Positions 9,037 to 18,355 of a DNA stretch of 64,000 nt are shown one piece after another; position 1 is the first letter of the stretch, and the number at the start of each line of letters is the position of its first letter. A program made the translations under genes and the position numbers. The DNA comes from Clostridia bacterium (GTDB lineage: Bacteria; Bacillota; Clostridia; TANB77; CAG-508): the NCBI GenBank assembly GCA_022792395.1, contig JAAWAX010000020.1:48744-112743 (forward strand), written 5' to 3'. The notes under the pieces are model-generated. The model did no database searches, was not told the origin of the DNA, and saw only the letters and a list, made by a program, of their open reading frames with translations.

Positions 9037-9972
9037 TTAAACTTCTGCTTTAAATTCTACTGTTTCACTTAATTGACCATTATATAAAGATAAATCGGAA
9101 AAAACAATTTGCTTTATTTTTTTAGTAGATACATAAGAACTATAAAATTTAATGGTAATCTCTTTTGTTTCACCCGAACTAACAGTTAACATTGGTTCTG
9201 TTAATTCATGATTATAAGAAGGATATTGATTTTCTTTACTATCCTGTAAATATAATGATCTCCCATCAATTCTATTATCTAACCTCATTAAATCTTCTGT
9301 TTGATTTGTAACTTTTATGGTATATTCTTCCTGTTCCATATAAGTATTTTTACTTAATACTTCTATGGCTATATCATTCTTTTCTGTTTTTTTATTGATT
9401 TGTGTTTTTCCGATATAACTATTAATGTTTAGTTTGTATCCTTCCTTTTCTTTTTTTACTGTAATATAATCCTGTTTATCCCTACCATCATTGCTTTTTC
9501 CTGTTGAAAGCATATCACTTATCATTCTTACTTTATAGGTATTATCAACCCAATTTTCTATGGAACAGGTTTTCTTTTCTCCTTGAAATACATCATTATA
9601 ATAGGCCTGTTCAAAAACTTCTAACGTATCATACATTTGTGTTTTACATTCATCAGTAAGCAAATCATACGCTTGTTGTAATTCTTTGTTATTACAGTAA
9701 GATATAAACTTATCTATGGTATCCGTAGCATTTTCTAATTGAGAATTTGATACCTTTTCTCCTGTAACAACTGATTGATTGGTAGTTAATTGCGTAGTAT
9801 TACTAATTGTTTTTCCTATTTGACTATTGCCATCATTTGTTGCTATTCCTTTTTCACGATTTATTTTATATATGTAATTCACCAATCGAAATAAGATAAA
9901 AGCAGAGACTATAATTATACAAATCCCCCATATCTTTTTTCTGTTTTGATTATAATATCGTATCAGATTCAT
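9037..9972 (-). CDS. Membrane-anchored NTF2-like protein with C-terminal beta domain
   Basis: 311 residues. A helix at about 14-32 anchors it. Residues about 80-175 (ATDTIDKFISYCNNKELQQA onward) resemble the NTF2-like fold of VirB8/TcpC-type proteins. Residues about 195-305 look like an immunoglobulin-like beta sandwich of the DUF4352 type (IKVTNQTEDLMRLD). GGAGG precedes the ATG. Placed between the VirB6-like gene and the hydrolase, it is probably an outer-face scaffold of the secretion channel. The fold calls are inferences from pattern. Confidence 0.5.
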   Translation of the reverse strand: MNLIRYYNQNRKKIWGICIIIVSAFILFRLVNYIYKINREKGIATNDGNSQIGKTISNTTQLTTNQSVVTGEKVSNSQLENATDTIDKFISYCNNKELQQAYDLLTDECKTQMYDTLEVFEQAYYNDVFQGEKKTCSIENWVDNTYKVRMISDMLSTGKSNDGRDKQDYITVKKEKEGYKLNINSYIGKTQINKKTEKNDIAIEVLSKNTYMEQEEYTIKVTNQTEDLMRLDNRIDGRSLYLQDSKENQYPSYNHELTEPMLTVSSGETKEITIKFYSSYVSTKKIKQIVFSDLSLYNGQLSETVEFKAEV

Positions 9973-9995
9973 AATTATTTCCTCCGCTTTTTTGC

Positions 9996-12767
9996 TTATT
10001 TTTTAAAGTCGTAAAATTTGTCAATTTCTTTTAATCTTTGTTCTGCAAATTTATCTTTTTCTTTTACGCCACTTTCTCCTGCCATATCTCCAAATCTTGT
10101 TTTCCATTCGTTTCTCTTCTTGCTTGTCATGTGATTTGTATTACCACCTACCATTTGTCCTAATTGCGCAACTGAAATTGCTTCTTCTTCATTTCTTACG
10201 ACTCCTTCTGTTTTTAATTTGTATGCTGCTGCTATTTCTTTTTTATCTGTAATTTCATTTTCTAGACATTTTTCAACTATTCCGCCTCTTTTTAACATTT
10301 TCTTTGCTTCTGCTTTTCCAAATTTTTGCTCAAAATAATTTCTATTTTGTACATCTTTTAGATAATCTTTTACATAGTCATCCATAGCATCTTGTTTATA
10401 TTCACCTTTTGTATATGCTACATCATGAACAGCTTTTACATCTGGATCATCCATTGGAGATTTGATTGCTCCTACTTTTCCTGAACCTACTGCATATCCT
10501 GCTGCAGCTAATCCTCCACCAATTTTGGAAAGATTACCTAAATCTCCTGTGGTTGCTGCTATTGCTACACCTGCTGCTCCAGCTGCTGCTCCTAATGCTG
10601 CTCCAGCTGCTACTTTACCCATCGTTCTAATTGGATGTGAATTCTCAATTTTTCTTTTCAAGTTTCTTGGCATACTTCTCATTGCTGCTTTTTGTGCCGC
10701 TGCACTCGCATGAAGCATTCTTTTTACTCTTCTTCCTGCTTTTGTTTTTGGCGTTTTTGATTCTTTTTGAGTTCGTATGGATGGTGATTGAGTTGGTAGT
10801 TGTCGTGGTGGTGGTTCCATTCCATATGCATCATAAACTTCTCTATCATACTGTCCCCCCATTTCTCCACCTTCGTCTTCACCGGAAGAAAGTGTCGGAT
10901 TTGCTTGTTCTTCTTCTGGTGGTGCATAAGATGGATCATTATGTGGATTATAATTTGCATCATATTCATCTGTCCATGGATTAAAATACTCTCCATCTGC
11001 ATTCTGTCCATAACCTTCTGCTGTATATCTATCCATTGCAGTATCTACTTGTGGTGTATTACCTTCTTCTCTTGATTGTCCTCCACCTTCTCCTAGAAAA
11101 GCATCCATTGGATTAGCTTCTCTAGGACTTGGTACTTTTCCAGGGTCTCCTTCTCCAGATTCTCCTCCTTTGCCATTTCCACCATCTTTACCTCTTTTTC
11201 CTCGATTTAGTAAACTATTTAAAGCTGTTGATGCCATCATTGCACCTGCAGGTCCTATGGCTGGAGCTGTTTGTGCTTTTTCAAATCCAAATAAGCTACG
11301 TAATAGTTTTTCTGCTGGTATCATGAATCCAAGTGCTACTATACTATAAATAGTATTCGTTGATGCTAATTCAAATGCAGAGGTAACCAAAATATAATAT
11401 AGTAATAAATGCATTGGTTGTATTAATAAATTGAAAATATATTCTTTCAGCCATTTATCAAAACCTTGTGCCTTTCCATCATTAATCTTATCAATACAAT
11501 AAGTAAGTGCTACCATTGGTGCTATTATGGTTAGAAAAGCTAAATGTAGAACTCTTTTTAAATACACAACTGTAAAATATAAAGTAAATAAACAAAGAAT
11601 CAAAAAACATATACCTAAACCAATATATTGCGCACCATATTGTTCCATTTGCAATTGTAGTCTTAAACTTCCCATAAGGTTAGTTGGCCATACCAAATAG
11701 TCTTTTCCACCCTCTTCTTGTATGTATTCTTCTAAATTAAGATGGTCGGCATCTACAGCTTCTTTGATTTTATCATTTGCTTCTATCGTAACCGCATATC
11801 CATCCTCATCTACTGCAGTTTTTACAACATCTGTTAATTTTTCTACTAGCATTACTGAAAATGCCATAATGTAATGCATTAAAAATAACAAACAGAGTCC
11901 TATAAACCAATCCTTTAACATTGTCAGATATTTCGATTTGTCAGAAGCTACGCTTGATAGTATCATTCTTATAGCAATATACACTAATATTGATAGCATT
12001 AATACTAAACATATGTTTCTCAAAGCATTATACCATGAACTTATTGTATTTTTTAGAATTACTGATGAATTTTGATTGGAGGTTTTTATTTCCTTTCCAT
12101 CTTTTTTATAATAATAATAGGATAATTTTCCATGTTTGGCAATTTCCTCATTCGCCTCTTCTAAACTATCATAGTCACTTAATTTAATACTTTTTCCAGT
12201 ATCAGTCTTTGCATATATTTCTTTTGGATTGTTAAAGTAATTTACATCAAATAATAAAATATTACCCTTAAAAATTTCCTCTGCACTATAGGTGTACATT
12301 GGTAAATATAAATCATCTGGTAATACTTGATCATTAAACCAAACTGCTGCCATAAGTGCTGATGCTCCCGCTGCTATAACAGTACCCATTCCAACTGTTA
12401 CAGTAGCTACAGTACCAGTTATTGCTGCTGCCACAATAGCTGCCGCTCCCATTGTAGCAACAATTAGAACAATGGCTATTGCTGCTGCAGCTATAGCAAC
12501 TAAAATCGTTCCTAAAGTTTCCCAAAATGTACTTCCCATCTCAATTTCATATAATGTAGAGGATGATCCCATTATAGTTCTACCTATCGTATCATTAATT
12601 CCATCTCCAAGGCTTACTAGTAAAGACATAATAGGTCCCATCAATTTACCACCAAATTCTACTACATCTGCTTGAACTGGTTGCATGGTTATTATTTGAA
12701 ATGACAAGATAATTAATAAGGCTATTACTAATTTTTTCCATATACTTTTATTCGTAAAAATCTTCAT
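9996..12767 (-). CDS. VirB6/TrbL-like polytopic channel protein
   Basis: 923 residues. A signal-peptide-like N-terminus ends near VQADV (residue 34). Hydrophobic segments follow at about 80-150 (Ala/Gly-rich), 235-265, 285-310, 375-405, 410-430 and 440-500, typical of the VirB6/TrbL inner-membrane channel component. Residues about 505-690 are a Gly/Pro/Glu-rich, low-complexity cytosolic stretch, and 700-745 are a small-residue, glycine-zipper-like hydrophobic segment. The C-terminal 170 residues are charged and helical. The gene lies directly after virB4 (20-base gap), the usual Gram-positive T4SS order. Confidence 0.7.
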   Translation of the reverse strand: MKIFTNKSIWKKLVIALLIILSFQIITMQPVQADVVEFGGKLMGPIMSLLVSLGDGINDTIGRTIMGSSSTLYEIEMGSTFWETLGTILVAIAAAAIAIVLIVATMGAAAIVAAAITGTVATVTVGMGTVIAAGASALMAAVWFNDQVLPDDLYLPMYTYSAEEIFKGNILLFDVNYFNNPKEIYAKTDTGKSIKLSDYDSLEEANEEIAKHGKLSYYYYKKDGKEIKTSNQNSSVILKNTISSWYNALRNICLVLMLSILVYIAIRMILSSVASDKSKYLTMLKDWFIGLCLLFLMHYIMAFSVMLVEKLTDVVKTAVDEDGYAVTIEANDKIKEAVDADHLNLEEYIQEEGGKDYLVWPTNLMGSLRLQLQMEQYGAQYIGLGICFLILCLFTLYFTVVYLKRVLHLAFLTIIAPMVALTYCIDKINDGKAQGFDKWLKEYIFNLLIQPMHLLLYYILVTSAFELASTNTIYSIVALGFMIPAEKLLRSLFGFEKAQTAPAIGPAGAMMASTALNSLLNRGKRGKDGGNGKGGESGEGDPGKVPSPREANPMDAFLGEGGGQSREEGNTPQVDTAMDRYTAEGYGQNADGEYFNPWTDEYDANYNPHNDPSYAPPEEEQANPTLSSGEDEGGEMGGQYDREVYDAYGMEPPPRQLPTQSPSIRTQKESKTPKTKAGRRVKRMLHASAAAQKAAMRSMPRNLKRKIENSHPIRTMGKVAAGAALGAAAGAAGVAIAATTGDLGNLSKIGGGLAAAGYAVGSGKVGAIKSPMDDPDVKAVHDVAYTKGEYKQDAMDDYVKDYLKDVQNRNYFEQKFGKAEAKKMLKRGGIVEKCLENEITDKKEIAAAYKLKTEGVVRNEEEAISVAQLGQMVGGNTNHMTSKKRNEWKTRFGDMAGESGVKEKDKFAEQRLKEIDKFYDFKK

Positions 12768-12787
12768 AAGGTATTAACCTCCCAAAT

Positions 12788-14740
12788 TTAGTTCATTTTC
12801 TTTTTAGCCAATTGATTTAAATTTGTTTCCACAAATTCAAATTCTTTTTTCGTTGGTACTATTTTCAAAATTGCTGTATCTGCTCCAACTTTTAATAATC
12901 CTTCTCCTCTTTGGCAAGTTACTAAAAAGTTTGCTTCACCTTCTGAAAGTTTAAATACTTCTTTTAAATAAGCAATTTCTGACTTATCTTGTGCCAAAAA
13001 TAACTTGGTATCAGAAGATGTTAAAACAGCTTGTGCTTCTTGTTTTTCATAAAAATCTTGAAATCTTTGTGATATAATAGCAAGAGATACATTCCTTTTT
13101 CTGGCACGTCTTGCCATTTTATTTAAAAAGTCTACCGCTTCTGGATAAGGAAGTAACATCCATGCCTCATCCACTAACACTCTTTTTTTACTAGCTTTAC
13201 TCTTATCTTCACTATTTTTCTTAACGAATTTTTCCCAAATCCAAGAAAGTAATATTTGTTGTGCCAAAGGTCTAGCAAACCTTTCTTCTAATTGAGAAAT
13301 ATCCAAATTAATAAATGGTGCTCCATCTAAAAGGTCAAAAGTAGATTGTCCATCAAAATATGCCATTTGACCATCATATTCCCTAATATATTGCTTCATA
13401 ACTTTTAATAAATAACTATAATGATATTGATAATCAGGATTTTCATTTTCTTGTGCTTTTGCTTGAATTCTTCTATACCAACTTCCTATGGTTGGCATAT
13501 TCTTTTTACGTTTTGTCAATAAACTTCCTTTCGCTACATTAATATCATTTGATTGATACAAACTATTTGGATTACTTGTAATTCCAAGAGCTGCATATTC
13601 TTCTGCTACTGATTCTGCTATAATTTGTTTTGTAAGTTCATTCACCTCTGTACTTCTTGTACTACCCTTCGCCATGGTTAGTAATCCTTGTGTAACATCT
13701 TCTACTTTATTTTCAATTCCCAAAATAGTTCTTTCTTTTCCTGTTATTTCATCTTTTACTGTTTCTGTTTCGATATCAAATATATTAATAACAGTTTTGG
13801 ATGTTGGACTAATTACGACATTAATTCCACCTAAACTTTCAGCAACTACTGTATATTCTCCTTCTGCATCTAATGCCAAACTTTCAATTCCCATAAGTAC
13901 AGAAGATCTAGATACTAACGTTTTCATAGTAACAGATTTACCCGCTCCAGATTTTGCAAAGATAACCATATTATAATTTGTAAGTGAACTATGGAAATTA
14001 TCAAAAAGAATTGGTGTTCCTGTTTGTTTGTTAAATCCTAAAGGTACGCCAGAAGGATGTCCAATTTCTGAAGTGGTAAAAGGAAATACCGTTCCCATAG
14101 AAAGTCTATCGAATGTATGTAATTTTTGAACTTGATCTTCCATTAATGGTAAATTAGATTGGAATGCTTCCTCTTGAATTCCCCAAGCAGTTTTAATTCC
14201 AACCAATGTTTTAGACATTTCTGTCGCTAACATCTTTGAGAATCTATCTAAATCTGCTAAATTGTATGCAAATAGAGTAGAAACAATAGATGCTTCATAC
14301 AATTTGTTAAAACCTGCTGCAATTTCATCTCTTAATTGTTCTGCCTCAAATCTTTTTTGTGCAATTGTACTCTCTCTATTTATATTTCCTTTATCTGCTG
14401 CTACAATTCTTTCTGTTTCTAATTCATTAATAACTCTATTTAACTCATTTTGTGATCTTTCTTCTTTAATTGGATTAATGTAAATAGAAGTATTAACATC
14501 TCCAAATAAGTACATATCTCTAAATAATTCTGGGAATGTACACATTCTTGGAAGAGTAGAAACAAAGAAACTTCTTGCATATCTTTTTGTATTAGAAATA
14601 ATTTCTAAATGGTCAATGTTAGATACATCTATACCTGAAGGTGCTATCAAATCTTTTATAGTCTGTCCTTGTAAGAAATTATCCTTATTTTCTTCAGGAG
14701 ATTTTTTTCTTTCTTCTTGTTGTTGTTTGTTTTTCTTCAT
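12788..14740 (-). CDS. virB4: VirB4 ATPase of the T4SS-like locus (C-terminal ATPase protein)
   Basis: About 650 residues. ATG at 14738-14740 follows GGAGGAAAGG; upstream in-frame codons lie in the overlap and lack a better site. Walker A AKSGAGKSV is near residue 263 and Walker B RVLVDEAWMLL near 518, with a C-terminal SQRF motif, as in VirB4/TraC secretion ATPases. The first about 200 residues are the second half of the usual VirB4 N-terminal region; the first half is a separate protein encoded just upstream (14694-15920), whose end overlaps this start by 47 bases. VirB4 powers pilus assembly or substrate transfer at the membrane. A truncated paralogue lies at 36.2-37.5 and 61.5-62.0 kb. 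Confidence 0.88.
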   Translation of the reverse strand: MKKNKQQQEERKKSPEENKDNFLQGQTIKDLIAPSGIDVSNIDHLEIISNTKRYARSFFVSTLPRMCTFPELFRDMYLFGDVNTSIYINPIKEERSQNELNRVINELETERIVAADKGNINRESTIAQKRFEAEQLRDEIAAGFNKLYEASIVSTLFAYNLADLDRFSKMLATEMSKTLVGIKTAWGIQEEAFQSNLPLMEDQVQKLHTFDRLSMGTVFPFTTSEIGHPSGVPLGFNKQTGTPILFDNFHSSLTNYNMVIFAKSGAGKSVTMKTLVSRSSVLMGIESLALDAEGEYTVVAESLGGINVVISPTSKTVINIFDIETETVKDEITGKERTILGIENKVEDVTQGLLTMAKGSTRSTEVNELTKQIIAESVAEEYAALGITSNPNSLYQSNDINVAKGSLLTKRKKNMPTIGSWYRRIQAKAQENENPDYQYHYSYLLKVMKQYIREYDGQMAYFDGQSTFDLLDGAPFINLDISQLEERFARPLAQQILLSWIWEKFVKKNSEDKSKASKKRVLVDEAWMLLPYPEAVDFLNKMARRARKRNVSLAIISQRFQDFYEKQEAQAVLTSSDTKLFLAQDKSEIAYLKEVFKLSEGEANFLVTCQRGEGLLKVGADTAILKIVPTKKEFEFVETNLNQLAKKKMN

Positions 14741-15920
14741 TTTCCTTTCCTCCTTCTCCTTTGTCTTCTTCATCTATCTTTTCTTTTGCTTTTTGTGCTA
14801 TTTCTGTCCCTACTAATTCTTGATTTTCATCAATTAGCATTTTAGCCATTTTACTAATTAAAGCTTGCATATCTTTCTCTTTTTTCTTGACTTCTTTTTC
14901 TCTCTCACTTTCTTCTGCTGCTTCTGTTAATTTTTCGTTTGCTTTTCTTATCGCTTCTTCTTCTATTTTTTGATCCAATACTTTCATTCTTTTTTCTAGT
15001 ACATCTTGTGCTGTTACATATAATTCATCATATTTTGCATCTAATGCTTGATTTAATTGATAAACATCTGCATCATCCCTGTTATATGCCATATATAATA
15101 ATTCTGCTAGTTCATTGGAATTTAGTATTTTCCCCTTCAATCCACAAACTGCTAAAGATGCAATTGCTGATTGACATTTCGTGTATAGTTCATTAAAAGC
15201 CATATCTCTTATTTCCGATTTTTGAATATCTGGGTTACTTACTTCTTCTGGTATATAAGAAATTACAATATAGTAATGTCTTCTTAAGATATTTTTATTT
15301 AAATTCATTCTTTCTGTATTATTAATAATATCTTTTCCATATTCGTATAAGTTTCTTTCTCTTACTACATCTACTCGTTCTTTCATAAGTTGCTCTTCTG
15401 TATATTGCTTTGAATTAGCTTTACTATTATATTCTAATTGCTTGCTAACTAATCTATTCTCTATTAGCTTTAGTCTCTCCTTATATTTTTCAATACTACT
15501 TCCTAAATTGACAGTTCTTGTTTGTGTATATATTTGTATTGGATGTTTCAATGTATTTAAAAATTGTAAAAAACCTTGTTCAACACTATTTTTTTCCATC
15601 CCTGACATTAAATCATAGTTAATTCCTTGGCATTCAATTACCATTAAAAATTTTGTACCATTTTTTCTAATAATCATGTCATCTTCTATTTTATCAAATT
15701 TCATAAAGGAAAATATAGACTGTTTACTATATTGTATGGTTCCTTTTTCTGCATTCGAATTTTCTTTCGATGAGTTGTTAGTGATGCTTTCTTCACTTCT
15801 ATGTTTTCTTTTACTTTCTCTTACTTTTAACACTATGTATATAACAGAAAGAAAAAATAATACTCCTATCATAATTAATAAAATAGTGGTTAATAAATTT
15901 GTCACTTGATCATTATTCAT
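14694..15920 (-). CDS. Membrane-anchored VirB4 N-terminal-domain protein (TraC-like)
   Basis: 408 residues. A helix at about 9-32 is followed by a domain (about 70-260) that resembles the N-terminal region of VirB4/TraC proteins (SIFSFMKFDKIEDDMIIRK, then a long helical hairpin rich in Lys/Glu). The C-terminal 100 residues are charged coiled coil. Having this part as its own membrane protein, followed by the ATPase part, is seen in some Gram-positive and candidate-phylum T4SS loci. It overlaps PrgI by 8 bases at its start and virB4 by 47 bases at its end, so the three are coupled. A shorter paralogue without the helix is at 35592-36185. Confidence 0.65.
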   Translation of the reverse strand: MNNDQVTNLLTTILLIMIGVLFFLSVIYIVLKVRESKRKHRSEESITNNSSKENSNAEKGTIQYSKQSIFSFMKFDKIEDDMIIRKNGTKFLMVIECQGINYDLMSGMEKNSVEQGFLQFLNTLKHPIQIYTQTRTVNLGSSIEKYKERLKLIENRLVSKQLEYNSKANSKQYTEEQLMKERVDVVRERNLYEYGKDIINNTERMNLNKNILRRHYYIVISYIPEEVSNPDIQKSEIRDMAFNELYTKCQSAIASLAVCGLKGKILNSNELAELLYMAYNRDDADVYQLNQALDAKYDELYVTAQDVLEKRMKVLDQKIEEEAIRKANEKLTEAAEESEREKEVKKKEKDMQALISKMAKMLIDENQELVGTEIAQKAKEKIDEEDKGEGGKENEEKQTTTRRKKKIS

Positions 15921-16260
15921 CTTTTGTTTCCTCCTTCATATATACATATATCCTATTTTTCTTTTGCTTAAATTTTATGGCTCTTTTTATGACATCATCA
16001 ATGTTTTCTCCACCTGTTTTTTCTGTTATTTTAAATTTACGTGTATCTGGAACTTTAAAGGTTCCAATTGCAAAACCAATTCCACCACAAATTATGGTTG
16101 CTATTATTCCTGGCATAGTAGCTCCAAATGAGCTAAAGATAAAATAAAATATTAATCCTGGCACAATTCCAATTGCTGTATACATTAATGCTTTCATAGA
16201 AAAAACATATAATATTCTACTTTCTCCTTTATAATTTCTTGGTATTTCATAAGTTTGCAT
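15913..16260 (-). CDS. prgI: PrgI family T4SS protein
   Basis: About 115 residues, starting at ATG 16258-16260 after GAGGAGG. The N-terminus YEIPRNYKGESRIL leads into two adjacent membrane helices (about 20-65), followed by a soluble tail with FKVPDTRKF. This is the PrgI/VirB3-like layout: a small inner-membrane partner of VirB4 encoded directly before it. It is the first gene of the transcript driven by the promoter at 16314-16342. Confidence 0.8.
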   Translation of the reverse strand: MQTYEIPRNYKGESRILYVFSMKALMYTAIGIVPGLIFYFIFSSFGATMPGIIATIICGGIGFAIGTFKVPDTRKFKITEKTGGENIDDVIKRAIKFKQKKNRIYVYMKEETKDE

Positions 16261-16313
16261 AGTTTTTCCTCCTCTGTTCTTTTGATACAATAAACATAAT
16301 TATAACTAAATAT

Positions 16314-16342
16314 ATTATAGCATAAAAAGTAGATAATTGTAA
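16314..16342 (-). promoter_or_regulatory. Promoter of the prgI-virB4 operon with flanking inverted repeat
   Basis: On the minus strand -35 TTACAA, a 17-base spacer and an extended -10 (TGCTATAAT) lie about 55 bases before prgI. A perfect 10-bp inverted repeat, ATAGCATAAA and TTTATGCTAT, brackets the -35 and overlaps the -10, with 19 bases between the arms. This could be an operator for a dimeric repressor or an RNA hairpin if transcription starts further upstream. Confidence 0.65.
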
Positions 16343-16401
16343 CTATTTATGCTATTTTTTTGTTTTTTAATGAATTTGTAATATTTCTGTAATATTATAA
16401 C

Positions 16402-16432
16402 AAAAAAACAAGAGATAATATATTATCTCTTG
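16402..16432 (-). terminator. Strong terminator separating pilin genes from the prgI operon
   Basis: A perfect 24-bp palindrome, CAAGAGATAATA with TATTATCTCTTG, is followed on the minus strand by seven T residues. It lies 30 bases after the last pilin stop codon, so pilins and the channel genes are separate transcripts. Confidence 0.85.
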
Positions 16433-16461
16433 CTCTAATTTTATTAATAATTTTGCTTCTA

Positions 16462-16839
16462 TTACACAGCATTTTGCATAAAAGTATAAACAATATTAGC
16501 AATTCCTGATGCTGCAAATACTAACCCTGCACCAATTATATAAGGCATTAATGTTTTCTTGTATTCTGCTTTTTCTTCAGCACTTCCCATCATATATTTA
16601 ATACCTAATACTACCAATACAATAACAGATGCCACAATTCCTACGGTTGTTAATACTTTAACAATACTATTACCTAGACCTGATATTCCTGTTACATCTA
16701 CCTTTGATCCCTCTCCTGTAATTAATGAAGGTGTTATAGCTGTAGACGAATCACCATCTGCTGCCATTACAGTTGTTGCTATTGTTAACATCATCATTGC
16801 TATTAATATTATTGATAATATTTTAGACATTTTTTTCAT
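16462..16839 (-). CDS. VirB2/TrbC-type pilin, copy 4
   Basis: 125 residues. A signal peptide (about 1-27, ending TVMAAD) is followed by two hydrophobic helices (about 55-78 and 95-118) joined by a short loop with GIKYMMGSAEEKAEYKKT. This is the VirB2/TrbC pilin layout; the processed subunit polymerises into the T4SS pilus. The same loop recurs in the three genes upstream, marking a tandem family. AAAGGAGG precedes the ATG. It has its own promoter (16921-16949). Confidence 0.85.
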   Translation of the reverse strand: MKKMSKILSIILIAMMMLTIATTVMAADGDSSTAITPSLITGEGSKVDVTGISGLGNSIVKVLTTVGIVASVIVLVVLGIKYMMGSAEEKAEYKKTLMPYIIGAGLVFAASGIANIVYTFMQNAV

Positions 16840-16920
16840 ATCTTTTTCCTCCTTTACTTTGCATGATTTTTTATTCCTCTCTCTATGTTTGTAGAGAATT
16901 TTAATAACAACTCTAATTTT

Positions 16921-16949
16921 ATTATACTACATTTATAATTTAATTGCAA
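16921..16949 (-). promoter_or_regulatory. Internal promoter before the last pilin gene
   Basis: On the minus strand -35 TTGCAA and -10 TATAAT are 17 bases apart. The -35 lies inside the 3' end of the preceding pilin gene. A short hairpin (CTCTAC...GTAGAG-like, about 16880-16900) follows in the leader. It would allow this pilin to be made in excess of the others. Confidence 0.55.
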
Positions 16950-17277
16950 GACTATATATTAATTGTGCTATACTAGATGCCGCAAATACTAAACTTGCTC
17001 CTATTACATAAGGCATCAATGTTTTCTTGTATTCTGCTTTTTCAGAGACACTTCCCATCATATATTTAATACCTAACACAATTAACATTACAACTGATAC
17101 TACAGTACCTATTGTTAAAACTACACTTACAATATTATTTCCAGCCTTTTTTAATGTCTCTACTTCAGTCTGTGTTCCTGTTAACTCATGTAACTGAAAT
17201 CCATAAGATACAGTTGCAAAAGTACAAATTATTATGGTTAGTATTATACTTGCTATTATTTTCTTTTTTTCTCTCAT
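16933..17277 (-). CDS. VirB2/TrbC-type pilin, copy 3
   Basis: 114 residues: signal peptide (about 1-27), two hydrophobic helices (about 45-70 and 88-112), and the shared loop GIKYMMGSVSEKAEYKKT. It follows AAGGAGG at good spacing and lies 11 bases after copy 2. The mature part is close to copy 4, while the region after the signal peptide differs, which may give each pilin a different exposed N-terminus. Confidence 0.82.
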   Translation of the reverse strand: MREKKKIIASIILTIIICTFATVSYGFQLHELTGTQTEVETLKKAGNNIVSVVLTIGTVVSVVMLIVLGIKYMMGSVSEKAEYKKTLMPYVIGASLVFAASSIAQLIYSLAIKL

Positions 17278-17287
17278 GTTTTCCTCC

Positions 17288-17680
17288 TTACCAACTAGAT
17301 AGTATCGTTATTGCTAATTTCCAAATTCCTATTGCTCCAAAGGCAACTGCACATCCTACAACATAAGGTACTAAAGCTTCTTTTACTTTTGCTTTTTCAT
17401 CTATACTTGCTACCATAAATTTGATTCCTATTATCATTCCTACAATTACCGATACAACCATCGCAATACCTAATACAATGGTAAATATATCATCTGATGC
17501 ATTTTTTAAATTGACTTCACTCACAGGTGCATCTTTTCCTTTATCTAAAAACTTATCTGCTCCATTCATAACACCATCTATTGTATCTCCCCAATCAGCA
17601 TATATATCATAACAATATAAATTAATTCCCATACATATAATCATTATGATTATACTTGCACTTATTATTTTTTTTGTCAT
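17288..17680 (-). CDS. VirB2/TrbC-type pilin, copy 2
   Basis: About 130 residues. ATG at 17678-17680 is preferred after GAAGGTGAT; a GTG three codons upstream overlaps that site. It has a signal peptide, an Asp/Lys-rich exposed stretch (WGDTIDGVMNGADKFLD), and two helices with the loop GIKFMVASIDEKAKVKEA. The loop is the most diverged of the four, and it ends in Trp rather than a polar tail. Confidence 0.8.
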   Translation of the reverse strand: MTKKIISASIIIMIICMGINLYCYDIYADWGDTIDGVMNGADKFLDKGKDAPVSEVNLKNASDDIFTIVLGIAMVVSVIVGMIIGIKFMVASIDEKAKVKEALVPYVVGCAVAFGAIGIWKLAITILSSW

Positions 17681-17704
17681 TTTTATCACCTTCTTTTTGC
17701 TTAT

Positions 17705-18142
17705 CTATTTAAATATATTTTGAGCAATCTTACCTATAATACCTAAAAGATTAGTAATAGCAAATACCATAACAGCACCTGTAATATAAGGTCCCATCGT
17801 TTTTTTGTATTCCGCTTTTTCTTCTGCACTTCCTACCATATACTTAATACCTAAAATTGCTAAAACGGTTACTGATACAATAGATCCTATCGCTTGTAAA
17901 CAACCTATTATGATATTTGCCATATTCTTTAATTCAATTGCATTATTAACACTATCTATTGTTACTTGTGGATCATACCAATTAGTATTAATAGGTGCTT
18001 CAGCAATTTTAACAACTACATTTGGTATTTCTACTTCACCACATACATCTATTCCATATATTTCATAGCAAAATCCATTAATACTTATTCCTATCAGCAT
18101 AATGATTGCTATTCCAATTATATTTTTCATTCTTTTTGTCAT
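17705..18142 (-). CDS. VirB2/TrbC-type pilin, copy 1
   Basis: About 145 residues, starting at ATG 18140-18142 after GTGGTGAT. The signal peptide is followed by a longer exposed region with two Cys residues (CYEIYGIDVCGEV), then two helices with the loop GIKYMVGSAEEKAEYKKT. It is the first gene of the pilin operon. The two Cys residues are absent from the other copies and could form a disulfide outside the membrane. Confidence 0.8.
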   Translation of the reverse strand: MTKRMKNIIGIAIIMLIGISINGFCYEIYGIDVCGEVEIPNVVVKIAEAPINTNWYDPQVTIDSVNNAIELKNMANIIIGCLQAIGSIVSVTVLAILGIKYMVGSAEEKAEYKKTMGPYITGAVMVFAITNLLGIIGKIAQNIFK

Positions 18143-18323
18143 TTTTATCACCACTTTTCTCTACTTCTTCTATTATACCTTATTTTTCCTCTTTTTTCAA
18201 CTTGTATTTTATTTTTAATATAAATGTTATCTATTTGTAATAAAATTGTCTTAAAACAAAATATTGTATACTAAAATTAAGAATAAAAATGCTTTTTTTA
18301 TGCTTTAAGGTTATTTCAACGTT

Positions 18324-18355
18324 AAAAAACACTAGCATAAAAGCTAGTGTTTTTT
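18324..18355 (-). terminator. Terminator after tRNA-Ser(GCU)
   Basis: AAAAAACACTAGC pairs with GCTAGTGTTTTTT around a 6-base loop, directly after the tRNA 3' end. T-runs occur on both strands, so it can also stop transcription from the left. Confidence 0.85.

Noticed and set aside
10462..11326. Plus-strand frames opposite the VirB6-like gene
   Set aside because: They are complements of Ala/Gly/Glu-rich codons on the real gene and have no start signals.
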